A stretch of DNA of 64,000 bases from Mesaphorura yosii (Eukaryota; Arthropoda; Collembola; Poduromorpha; Tullbergiidae), in NCBI GenBank assembly GCA_009869945.1, contig WIXG01000174.1:1-64000 (forward strand), in the 5' to 3' direction. Shown in pieces: positions 1 through 11,797 of this stretch. Each line of letters starts with the position of its first letter. Within the stretch, counting starts at the first letter, position 1. The notes beneath the pieces were generated by a model, which saw nothing but the letters and a program-made list of their open reading frames with translations, searched no databases and was not told the DNA's origin. The position numbers and the translations under genes are program-made.

Positions 1-620
1 ACGACGATGAACCAAAGAAAATCGCTCACGAAGAGAGATGAGTTTTCTTTACCCCACGATCGCAATCGATATACTAAAGGCAGAGGAACACGATTCACAG
101 GCAATTTATAACGTAGCTTCCTTGCCTTGGTTTGCCTGGCTGGCTTTGTTCATGGATTATTCTCGACGATTCCATGCAAACTCGGCACGCTTCTGTACTG
201 CACGAAGCGAGACAGGCTCAAGACAAAAGGCGGAGTCTCTCGTACTCAAAAACATGGGACCCGTACACATTACGATGGTGATACTTTCGTGCTTGGTCGA
301 ATGTTCTGGACTGCTCTACGCTAAACACAGACGAGCACATGCACGGCGGCGGCACGGAAGGATGATTCGAGACTTTACTCATAAGTTTCTCATGTGAGTA
401 GAGTTTTCTGTGAACCGCGGTTCATTTTATGACTTTGAGTGGGAATGAGAATGAACGATAAAATAAATCATCAACAGAGCAATAATGGGATTATCATTAT
501 CGTGGACGTAATTGATCTCTGATTTGGCAACAGTGAACATCATTCGTGACTTTTTAAGTAGTAAGTTCATTGTTCATTCAAAGTTATGTATCATTGCACG
601 AAAAGCAACCAGGAGAATCA
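1..620. other. Left edge, no gene recognised
   Basis: No open frame here resembles a protein family I know, and codon-like structure is absent. The tract may contain the promoter or 5' UTR of the small gene at 705, whose frame stays open back to about 570 and includes an in-frame ATG at 621. Confidence 0.4.
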
Positions 621-704
621 ATGCATGACATTTCAGCAACGTTAACGTGGTTCTTTTCTCAGAATCTTCAGATTACGCCTTTCAAGGAGCACTCAGCTGC
701 ACCA

Positions 705-1491
705 ATGGACAAGAACAAGCCTTCATCCTCAGCTTCGTCGGCGTCGGCCTCGTGTGCAGCTGCGGATTTATCCAAGCCAAAACCTCGAGATTTGGATAAG
801 CCCTCTATCAATTCCAGTCGTTTTGAGGCGTACGCAATTCAAGATGCGATCCGGAAATTAGGAAATGTCAGGGCAGAAGTGGAAGCCGAGGTGATGGCAG
901 CCATTGCGAACGCAGGGAAAGGAAGCCGTCCTGAAAGAACTTTTGAGTACCCAAATTACATCGGTGCTGGTCCAGCGAGCAGCATTGGGGTCACTGCTAA
1001 ATCAGGAAAAGGAAGCCGACGTAAAGGAGTTCGCCCTGGCATAGTCAGACCCACCGGAGCTGCAGAAACGCAGCAGCTGGTGCCTCAATGCGTGTTGGAC
1101 GAAGTAAGCTTAATGACTGCATTTCAACTTCAGACAGGATTCTAAAGCAGGCTCGTCTACAATTTTACAGGCTACAAAGGCACTGAACGTCCATTCAAAT
1201 GAGCGCATTTATCATGACCTACTCGAAATTAATGTGCCTCCTACATTAATAAAACTGAAGCGTGCGCCGCAGTGCGAGAAGAAAGTCGATCCATCTCCAT
1301 GCCTCGAAGACTACATTAAACCTCAGTATTGTTCTATAAAACCAGTTAGAGACTATCTTGGCGTATGGACCAAGTGTAAAATTCCTGAACCGTCCAAAGA
1401 AATGGCAAATAGTCCCGTCTGCCCAAATTCTTATCACGACGATGAAGAGTACATGAGAGATGATCGGGAATCAGAATTTGGCATTGGTTAA
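705..1491 (+). CDS. Orphan two-exon gene, about 239 residues, function unknown
   Basis: Two exons join cleanly in phase 0: 705-1103, ending at donor GTAAGC, and 1171-1491, after acceptor TTTTACAG. The product is about 239 residues. It opens with a Ser/Ala-rich stretch (residues 4-24), then a charged helix-like segment around FEAYAIQDAIRKLGNVRAEVEAEV, a Gly/Ser/Lys/Arg-rich segment with two copies of the short motif GKGSR, and a Cys- and Pro-containing acidic C-terminal half that ends in GIG. There is no signal peptide, no membrane segment and no domain I recognise. The start is uncertain: the frame is open upstream with another ATG at 621, so an earlier exon could exist. The splice signals and the open second exon argue for a real gene. 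It is convergent with melted, whose stop lies about 480 bp downstream. Confidence 0.6.
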
Positions 1492-1968
1492 ACTTCCACA
1501 AGAGCAGGAGTCGCAAGCAGTGTTAGCAGTAAAAACATGTGAGTCTTCGACTTGTACATGCAAATTGTATATCTGCTATCTCAAAATACAGATGATCTCA
1601 GCCAGTGTTCATTAAGCCTTTATTCATATACTTGTGTAGCAATGGTTAATAAATTAAATCAGTACTCAAGTCCAGCTTTTAAAATTCGTCAGGGGTGGAA
1701 CATTCCCTTTTAATATTCAAAAATACAGATAATCATTTTGACAAGATTTCGAATAAATTGCAGTTATAAGTTAATTGCATTGCAGGCACGGAATTATATT
1801 GATACTATTTTTGTCTTTGTGCATTAATTTGCAGAGATACTGATATGTTTAAGTTTCTTGCATAATTGGAATGAATGAATAAGAAGTTTTGCTTCTCCAA
1901 ATCCGAGTCCTTTCCAAATTCAATGGTTAAAAAGTCATTGTAATTCTGGACTCGGATTTTGCTGGTTG

Positions 1969-4900
1969 TCAGGATGTATTCGTCTTTGACCCAAACATGG
2001 ACGCTCTATCTTTGTTGTTTGATTGATTGTGATGTGCAACCAGCACACTTAGCGCTTGGACCCACTCTTCAGCCTTCTGACTGTCCTTTGGTTTCAGGAC
2101 ATAAGTATTTTCTTCTGTGAAGATCTCAAATGCCTTTGGAATGTTGCGATGTGACCGTGAGACTCGTACCGATCTGACTTGACTCAAATCCAACGTCTGT
2201 AACACAGAAGACTGTAACAAAGCAAGTGAAATCAATGTTAAATAAAGTATTGAATTGTCTTCGCGTCCGCATTCTTGATGAACATCGAAAGCTTGGCAGC
2301 TTACCCTGTCACGACAGCTCAGTTGGCCACCAGAAAGCGTGAAGTATCGTGTCCTCCATCTTTTGAACAGCCTCCACTTGCCTTTCTTCTCTTTCATCTC
2401 GCCTTCGATCACAGGATCCGTTTCGTTAAGAATCCCAAGCGCCTTTTCTGGGTGATTACACAAGAAGCAGCCCCACTGCTTGTAACTTCCATTAAAACTG
2501 AAGACGTCAAAGAATCCAGACACCCTCAACTCCATGATGAGATTCTCGTGATCACGAGTGTTCGGGAACGCGGAAGTGACGAGCGTCAGGAACGATTTGC
2601 TCTCACATTTGAGAATGTCCCAGCAATTCTTCAGTGAGCTTACAGAAGTTTCTCGTGTGCTGAGTGCAATGCTGGACCGAGATTGAAGTGCGAGAAACAT
2701 TATGTGAATCCAGACACGCGGGTACTGCGTTTTCATTGTAAATAGGGAATTTGAGTACAGGCAATGTTGGGTGGAACGATCTTGGCACGCAAAATGGAGT
2801 TTGGCAGTCTTTCGTGATTTGCGTTCTTCAATAGTGCATTTAACTGGCAATGGAATCTTGACACACAATTTCTCCATGTACGCTTTGATCTTGTCGAGAT
2901 GCTTCTCACAAAAGTGCTGAACAGTGTCTCGCATTGGGTACGGCTCGAAGACGCTTATTCTCTGTAATAAAAGTTCAGATACGATCAGCTTCTGTAACAG
3001 GTCACAAACACTGATCTTGTTTAAAGGGGGATCGGTTCCTTACGTTTCCACCGTTGGTATTCTCGACCCCAATCATGGACGTCGTCGTGCTTCCTGTCAC
3101 GTGACTGCTGTATCCCCCAACGCCACTAACATCTCCTGCAGGACTCGTGCTGTGGCCTCCGGGGTGTGTACTCGCATTGAGCCTAAGATCCGGCTGACTC
3201 TGAGCGACATGGTGCGTTGGCGGAAGACCCTTTAACAGACTCGCCTTGCTTGCCTTATTTGAGAAATTGGAATTCAGTGTTTGGGCTGACGCAAGCGATG
3301 TCAGATGTGAAAACGATCTTGTTGCGGGCTGCTGCACGTGAAAATTGTGGTGCTGGTGGTATATCGAGTTCAGGATTGCTGGCGGAGCATGAATACTCGT
3401 GGGCGTTGTCGGGGTCTGAGGTTGCTGGTTGTGGGAATGCGAGTACGAGTACGGGAAGGGATGATGGAGGATGGTCATGTTGTTTGCGGTTACGACGCTG
3501 GCGTTGTTGCCAATACTGCTACTGTTTGCAAGTGCCAAGGGATGATTGTAGTAGTAGTTGGGTCCGGGCACGGGTTGGTTGGAGTGGATTATGTTGATGG
3601 CCGAATCGCCGGAGGTTCCACTGACGTTGTTCAGTGCGGGGTTGCTTGGTGTCATCGAGAGCGGAATGCTCATGCCACTGTTAAAATTGAAACACACGAA
3701 GCGAGTTAACCAAATCAAAATCTAAAACCACAAAATTAACCTTCGAATTTGTGTAAATTTTACCTGGTGGACTTTGAATAGTACTGTTGTTGTGGAAGAG
3801 TAAGCGGCCTGACAACTTGGAGCTTGGTAAGGCTCTTATGAATGCTTTGACCTACAGTTCGACGACCACGGCACGGCAGTACCAGTTTGAGATTATTATT
3901 CAGAATGCATTAAAACGTAACGAAGACTGCAGTTAAAAGCCTTACCATTAAGCCGCCCGCGACTGTTATTGAGACGATTTCTGACTAATCTCGCACTCGG
4001 AGACTGGAGCGCTGAGCTGTTGATTGTGCTGATGTTATTGTTAGTAGCATAAATGATATTGTTGTTGCTGCTACTTTGATTGCAATTAATGTTCGTGTTA
4101 AAAGGCGAGAAATCATTGACACGAATCACAGTCACGGCATTGTTTCCGGTTTGGATCTGCGGTCTGAAATGAATAGCAATCAGAAACGTTAGGTTGGGAA
4201 GTTTCTGATGGTAAAGCATGGTATCAACTTACCCGACTCCACTCAACTTGTCCAGCAGTGTCACGTGCGTCGTATTTGAGCACAGCAATCGAAGTTTGCC
4301 AATTAAATTTTCATTCACGAGACTAGCATTTGACTGGCACAAGATGAGTACTTCTCGCAAGACCTGAGCGTGGATCGTTGGCTCAATCTCCTTGCTTCCG
4401 TTTATGTCAATATTGAGCAGGGACACCAGCTGCGAGAGTGCTTCGGTGCTCTTGTCTGGGAATGCGACGCCTATTGTTCGCAGGATTTCAGCGACTGTCC
4501 CGATGCAATTTATGTTCACTTCGATGCTGGACTTTATCTTGTTCATCTGCTCCGCGACGAGCTTGGACGAGCTGCTCATTGCGAGGAAGACCAAAAGCGT
4601 CTGCTGCACCGTCTGGTACAACTTCAGTCCGTCGAGTAATTGAGGAAGACAAGGTTCGAGCAGCTGCAGGAGAAGCTTAAGGTTTATTCGAGTGCCTTCA
4701 CTAATTAGACTCTTGCCGCATCATTCGGTGAATCGGTCATTCTTACCATTGCATTGTCGCCAGCGACCATCGTAAATAATTGCAACATGGCCAACTTGTC
4801 ATTATTTTCGCATTTAGGCAAAATATTCGCGAGAGCCATGACGTGCTCTTGGATTCGTTCACGGTTGAGAGTGTAGATTTGCGGAAGGATGCGAGCCAAT

Positions 4901-5993
4901 GAGTAATTGCCTAAATGAGTAAATTACGCAGTCATACATAAAAGTTCCTTGGTCTTCACTCGCGACGATGCACTAACAAACCTTGAATCACACTGTCCAC
5001 AAGTGGCTGGACGTGCTTGGCCAGCAAGTCCGAATTTTCAATGGCGGCTAGTGGCAAGTAGCACGTCACATTCCGGGAAAGTTCACGGTTTCCTTTGTGC
5101 AGGAATTTGACTGCGACCGGCAGCGCCAGTTTCATCAGGGCACGGTTCGTGTAATTATTCTGAAAGACAATCCGTTTCAAAACGTAAAGATAAGGAAGTA
5201 GCAAAAACGCAAGACAGAAAGGGCAGTCAAAACTTACAAGGAAAAGGCACGCCATTATGTCCGACGCAATCTTGGCATGCGGTGGGTATTTTGTCCCTGG
5301 CGAGTGTTTGAGGTCATAATTGAGACAGCTGACGAGGAGATTCACGAGACATTCGCTTGTGGCGTTGATGAGATTGAGCTCGCTGAAACCAAATCAAACC
5401 AAATCAAATATTGAACTTCCGCCATGTCCGCGTAAACCTGAGGACGGCACGCCAATTGCGGACGACATTGCGCAATTGTTGTGTGAGTGTCATATTGACT
5501 TTGACACTGAAAAGACCTTAGCTGACGACTGAACTGCTATACGCCACAACGTGGACACGTCATTCTAACCGGACGCCAGTCGAGTCCTGAGTCCAAGCTT
5601 CTACTCAACTCTACTTCTACGATCAAAAAGCTTCAGCTTACCCCACGCAGCTCGTCACGCGTGCAACGCAAATCTCCACCACGCTCTGGTCGTTCTCATT
5701 TTGCAAATAGTCTTCATTCGAAGTGATCTCGCGTATCCTCATCAGTACTTCAGGTAAGTCTGGGGTGATCAGAGTGTCCGGCAGCAGAAACAAGTCGCCA
5801 GCCTACAAATCAGTTCAAGAATTTAACAAAATCTAACTAAGTTTTACGACGTAAGTGTGCAAGCCAATAGAAATCTTGGAGAATAAAACAAAAAGACAGT
5901 GGGATGACATGAAATTCACTAGGATTGATTTGCGACATGTCTGACCTTTGACAAATCTTTGCCATCCAGAACTTGCTTGAATAGTTCATGCAT
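1969..5993 (-). CDS. melt: Melted / VEPH1, PH-domain membrane scaffold
   Basis: This is the orthologue of Drosophila melted and vertebrate VEPH1, a peripheral membrane protein that binds phosphoinositides through a C-terminal PH domain and modulates insulin/TOR-FOXO and related signalling (family knowledge). The start ATG at 5993 opens MHELFKQVLDGKDLSK, which matches the conserved N-terminus, then AGDLFLLPDTL from 5803 onward. Conserved blocks follow: KIASDIMACLF, NNYTNRALMKLALPVAVKFLHKGN and VIQGNYSLARILPQIYTLN. A low-complexity Asn/Ser/His-rich middle lies at 3045-4190. The C-terminal block RISVFEPYPMRDTVQHFCEK leads into the PH domain at about 2000-2400 (VIEGEMKEKKGKWRLFKRWRTRYFTLSG, with the later AFEIFTEENTYVL and AEEWVQAL). 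I trace about eleven exons, all in frame. One intron (4712-4746) would be only 35 bp. The gene is complete. Confidence 0.95.
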
Positions 5994-8900
5994 TTTTGAC
6001 GCCAGTCTTGATTAGTGGTAGTGCTCACTCCAGTACACACAAAGAAACAACCCGCATTCACATACGGCACACGATTTCATTAGTTGCATAGCCAAATCAT
6101 GTTTAAGTTATTCATCTTCGAAAGTTCATTAGTCTTGTTGCCACACGCAATCTGTCTGCGTCTGGTCGTTTGGTGTCGATGTTGGGTCTCCGTCTACTGC
6201 CCTCGATCATGTCATATTCGGCATTCGGCTTGACTTGATAGCATACATTAATTTTTATGGCCGTAATTATTTTTATTGGCCAAAGTTCTCCCCACGCCTC
6301 CCGAGCGTCTCAAATTCTCTCAGTCGATTTCTTCCTAGTCTTGCTTCTTGATTGTGACGGACGCCAATTTTCTCGCGTTCTAGGTCTGGCGTGAGCGTCG
6401 AATAGTCATTCCAATCACTCTTCTAGCATTAGTTTGAGTTGTGCCTGTGTCTCGACTGGTTCTTCTGAATGCAGGCTATCTGTACATTGTACATGTATTA
6501 CAAGAAATATTGATTTTCCTCATACACACGAACAAAATAAACAGAAAGTTTCAAAAGTAATTTTCTGGCAGCGGCAGCCGTACGTTAAGGTTTCGGCTTC
6601 TCGGTAGTCTGTCAGTCTGTGCCAGTGTCAGTATTCTCGGCTTTCTCGGTGCAAGAACAGCCGAAGAATCTACAATCCACGTTCCGTTCCACGCGAGGCG
6701 AGGCAAGCGGGACTGAAATATTGCCCGACTTATTACACTTGGAAGTTCAACTCAGAGCTCGTCCAAGTGTTGTTGTCCAAAGTGCAGCTGTGCAGCGGGA
6801 GCCACAATTCCAGTTCCAGGCGAATAAAAGAGATTCGCGAGTCGAAACCAACGAACCAATTCGTTTTCGTACGCTCGGAGTATTTATTTAACGAACCAGC
6901 TCGTTATTGTACACGGTGGGATAAAGTTGTAAAGGAAAACACAAGAGCCCGAGACAAGAAACCCGACAAAAGAAAGAAAGTTTTCTCCGAATTTCTATTT
7001 TTCATACCACCACGCTAAACGTTAATCACACTTGGCATTTGGCACTGCTCTTTTGGATCACTCACACTCACTCAATCGCCGTCGACGACACTGCAAGACA
7101 ATGTGCAAGAAGCGGATTGCACTTCTCTAAGCTCATTTCTTACTTAAAGCAAAAATGGGCTCATAATCGGCTCGATTTGGCGAAGAGTTGTGGGTTTTAC
7201 GACTGTTAACGTAAATAAACACTCGATCTTGACTGTCAGCACGAACAAGAACTCCGAAAATACCGCACACTTATTAGTAGAGTTATAAAATCAAATCAAC
7301 CAAGCTAGTCCACGTCAAGATCTTCAGGTGTCGATTAAGTAAGTCGCGTCCGTGTGAACGTGAACTGCACTGTGCCAAATTATTAGTGACTAGGCACTTC
7401 CAGTTAATAATTCCCAGTCAGTAATGACACCATGTGATTGTGGCACTCTGTGAATTCCCTGTTGAAAAACACTGATGTGGTTGGATCATCGGTTAGGTTT
7501 GAAAGGTGAGTTTTATCTTTGAATTGCAATTGAAGTGAATTAGATCATGTCAGATCATCATACAAGCACGGAGCACTGGTCCATTAACTTCTGGATGGGT
7601 ATGGCACGGCAGGCACGGTAACAAAGTGTAGGTTTAATGCTGTGCTGTTATCAGCAAATAGCAAACATAACGATACCACATTCACCTGTATCATGCCATA
7701 AATTGTAATAATGTGAATTACACACCAACACCAATTTCACTGCCATTAGTTCGAAAGCGCAAATGACCAGATAACGAATCATTTGTTTAAAGTTCGTCTG
7801 TGGCTCTTCCTCTGGTTAGCAGTTTTAAGTTTTACTTTCATTAACAACTGTCACTGCCTTTGTTTGTCAACTTGAACTTTAACAATGACAATTTAGTATT
7901 GCACTTGCACTTGCGGCTTTAAATTCGTCATTAACTTTTTAACTTGAACTTCTCTTGAACTCGAAGAAGGCGGCCGACGAAGGCACAGAAAAGCCGACAA
8001 GGCAGTGACGGCAGCACAATCACCATTAAGTAATTAAAATGACTGCGGCTCGGCTCGTAGCAAAGATCACGTTCATCGACTTGTCAAAATCTGCCACAAA
8101 CTTGGTGAGTAATTGTCACTCGTCAAGGCTGTGCTGCTGTTGGGCCGTCGCCGTGTATGTCCTGTCCAGCCGCAGCCCCACAACAACCGAGAGTTTAAAC
8201 CCATTGTTGCCACTCTGCACTATGCATAAACTGAGTACGAGAGTTAGCAGCGGAATTGTACTACCAAACTACCTGCACTGCCGTATTTACTAAGCTAAGC
8301 ATGAGCATATCCTGACAATGAGCAAGTTAATAACGCAAATTATGCATGAATTCATGCACATAATGCCCTTGCCTGCCTACAATGCATGTAGCCAGTGCGC
8401 CAGGCGAAGAAGGGTTGAATGATATATTTTGGGTGCATCGGGTATGTAAGAATGTAAGGGATGAGGATGAGAGGCTGAGGCTGATGACTTCGCTTCATTT
8501 CGCCCACATGTCGTCTTTAGTGTCTTTCGCTCAGTTCGCTGCTTTAGCTTTAACTCAACTGCGTTAAAATACAGGTTTGCTTCCGAAACAAAACAAACCA
8601 AATAATCTGCATCATTTTACACGATGACTTGATTTGAAAGGTCTTTAACTTGTAATCATCCTCGACCGCATCGTAACCGAACCGGCACCAGGGAAATTGA
8701 CGCGAGGTCTGAGTGAGACGTTGCGATTGCGAAGTGTCAGAATATCATCAGATCATGCAATGAACGCTCTTAAAATCGGGACCGAAATTCTCTTCATCTG
8801 AAGCGTCAGCGTATGTCTCGCGAATCGCAGTTACGTGCAAACGGTGCAGAGGGATAATACTATGATAACGGAGTTTCCTCATTCCACCGGGCGCCGAGTG

Positions 8901-9368
8901 CCAGATTCGCCTTCGCCAAATTGGTCCGTACTCGATTCTCGATCCCAGACAGAATCAGTGCATGGCATAGCTCGTAAAACTTGAAGTAGTTCATGCGGCG
9001 TGGCGTGGAGGAGGGAAGAAAATTTGTCGGCATCATAAATTTTGCAATGAATGATTTGATTCATACTTCATACTTCTTGTTCGCTTCTCATTTACTACGT
9101 GCACACTACATCGCGTGGCACGGAACAAGGAAGATTCCAAAATTAGAAGCCTGTTAAGGAAGTCTGCAGGAACTCAAACTCGAAATGATGATTGTGAAAT
9201 TGTGATTTAAGAGTTGCGAGATTAGCGTTTAGCAAAGGCTGACACATGTGGATCATGAACGGTAAATCAACTCGCACTGGCAATGCCTGTTCATAATTTT
9301 TACATGCTCTCATGAAATGGCACAACTAGAGTCAGATAGATATTGTGACAGCTCGTGTTTTATTTCAG
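5994..9368. other. Intergenic tract between melted and the M-Ras gene
   Basis: The two genes are divergent, so this 3.4 kb should contain both promoters and their 5' UTRs. No coding exon is recognisable. A good donor (GAAAG followed by GTGAGT, 7505/7506) and the acceptor TTATTTCAG ending at 9368 could bound a 5' UTR intron of the M-Ras gene; this is inference. A GGCACGG/GGCAGG-type short repeat occurs near 7605. Confidence 0.35.
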
Positions 9369-9483
9369 GATCCGCAAGAAACCAGCTACATTCTAATCCA
9401 GCTTGCTAAAAAGAAACGAAGGAGAAGGAAAAGTACAGTGAAAGCTGGAAAAGTTCAAAAAACCCCGTAAGAAGGTCGTCACG

Positions 9484-10712
9484 ATGTCTAGCAAGCCATC
9501 GCCGCCGCCAAATTGCAACGAGAACCTGCCAGTTTGCAAGCTGGTGGTAGTTGGCGATGGTGGCGTAGGTAAGCTTCCATGTTCGCTTCGAATTCGTATT
9601 GGCAAAATGACAATTTTATGCAATTACTGTAATTGGACCTCGACTCATGATGTACATGCTACACGCAGGCAAATCAGCACTGACAATTCAGTTCTTCCAG
9701 AAAATGTTTGTAACCGACTACGATCCTACGATTGAAGACAGTTACATTCAGCACACAGAAGTGGACGGGCAGTTGTGCGTACTGGACGGTGAGTTCCATT
9801 AATAAATCACGTGCTTCCGGGCCGGAATCGGAAGAGAGTGAATGATTCACTGGTATCACTGTCTCACTGTTTGCTTGTGCATCGCAGTCCTCGACACGGC
9901 CGGGCAGGAAGAATTCTCGGCGATGCGTGAGCAGTACATGCGAAAAGGTGATGGGTTCTTGTTAGTGTACTCCGTGACTGATAAACAATCGTTTGAGAAT
10001 ATCATGCATTTCTACGTTCAAATACTGCGCGTGAAAGATAGGTAAGTCGAGCTGCGTGTAAACATCATTAGAATCGTTTGTTATTGCGCCGAGTTGCCGA
10101 ATCGTTGAGTATCACGCATCTACTTTTGAATAATTGCGCAGAGATTATTATCCGATGCTACTGGTTGCCAATAAAGTTGATCTTGTGCATCTACGAAAAG
10201 TATCCGAGGTAAGTAATTAATACGAATTTCTGCGAGCAGTAGTTAAGTTAAACATTTGATTTTTAATTTAAAAAGAACGTTGACAAGTTTAGAATTACAA
10301 ATGAACAGTACAGTAGGTTAAAGGTAGAATTATACAAGTGAGCAAGTAAGAACTTAACAGTGAAGGATTGTACTACTTTTTAATGGTACGATACAAAACT
10401 AGATGAGTTTTTTCATTTGATTTTAATTTTTCATTCAGGACCAAGGACGCGAACTTTCAAATAAACTTAATATTCCGTACATTGAAACATCAGCAATGAA
10501 CAACTTCAACGTGGATAGCGCGTTTCACGAGGTAAGGACCTAAAATAGAAAATCCGACGAAGCCACCACGAGTGGAATTTTCCGGTAACCTGAAACTTGA
10601 TACTTTAAAGTAATCATTTGTTTTCACTTCCCAGGTTGTTCGCATCATACGAAGTTATCCACCATCAGAGCTTGACAGGAAGAAGAAAGGTGCAAAGTGT
10701 ATCATAACGTGA
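9484..10712 (+). CDS. mras: M-Ras type small GTPase
   Basis: This is a Ras-superfamily GTPase of 198 residues, closest in memory to M-Ras/R-Ras3. It acts as a nucleotide-dependent switch at the plasma membrane; M-Ras works with SHOC2-PP1 in RAF activation (family knowledge). Six exons: 9484-9568, 9669-9788, 9888-10041, 10142-10208, 10439-10531 and 10635-10712. Visible motifs are G1 GDGGVGKS, effector loop [10 protein letters not shown]3 [17 protein letters not shown] and G4 NKVD. G5 reads ETSAM where the family usually has SAK. The tail [12 protein letters not shown] has a polybasic stretch and a CAAX box for prenylation. Splice phases agree throughout. The upstream sequence from 9369 looks like a 5' UTR exon. 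The 3' side is convergent with the Hes gene. Confidence 0.93.
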
Positions 10713-11797
10713 AGAGCCTTCAGCACGTGCCACGTGCCGTGTCAGTTACGCCATCAGCCAAATCAACGGGTTTAATCTACATCTTCAGTTCCAAGTTTCC
10801 AAGTTTGGTACCTTTTTTTAAAAGAACATGCCAAATTACAACGATCACGATCGAGTATGAGATTTTATGCTGATTTGCAGCGCAGCTGTTGCACATGTAG
10901 TTGTATAATTTTTCAGTATTACCCCAGTATTCACTGTTTAGCGATAGCGGTTGAATCAACACGAATTTTTAGTTTGAGTCTTTCTTTCCATGATCTCCGG
11001 CGAAGCAATTGCAATTGCACTTAAATCAATGACGATGACGAGTTTATTTTTGTAGAGCTTAATTCCATACTTGACTTGACGCGGATCGAAATCAAACGCA
11101 GAGGCAGAAACTACGTGAAGAGCAAGAAACTAAAGAAATTATCATGTACTAATACTATACAAATCACACATTATACGTACTACATTAAGAAGAATTGTGT
11201 TATGGCTTTTATAAATATGCAAGCGCCCTGCGCCCAGCGAATCCTGAGAATGCAATCCAGATTTGTAATGTCATTTGTATTGTAATTGTAAATGTATACA
11301 GAAAAATTGTATATGTATTATTGTATAGGGCTAATTGTTAGTTAAATGTGCGCGTGGCGCGTGCGTTCTGTTAACACGTGTAATTGTTGAGTGCAGTGAA
11401 TGAATGGATGGACGATGGGCACGGGCAAAATTAGTTAGCCTTTTTACAGATGCATTTGTGTTTGCGTCGATAGTCGATGGGCCGGCGCCGCCAGCACGAG
11501 GGTGAGTGCACGCGGCATCAAGGTACGCGGTATCACATGTGCACATAGTTTAGTGTACCCGACAGCTGAATTTGTGTACGTAGCTTTATTAAACATTTGA
11601 TTTGATTGCATAAACATCTTCTTACCATACGAAGACAGCACACTTATCTTTGGTTACGTTACGTGTCAACAGTATGTGATTGTATGACGAAGGCGTGATG
11701 CCATTTATAAAAATAAAACCTGAGATTCTTGAAAATATATTTTTGGACACTGACATTTATCGACCACGACTCGATGCGAGGTCATTCACGTTGTATA
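10713..11797. other. Shared 3' region of the M-Ras and Hes genes
   Basis: The interval between two convergent stops holds 3' UTR sequence. Two E-boxes (CACGTG) lie one base apart at 10724-10729 and 10731-10736, just after the M-Ras stop. AATAAA at 11712-11717 could serve the + strand transcript. No additional gene is recognisable. Confidence 0.4.
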
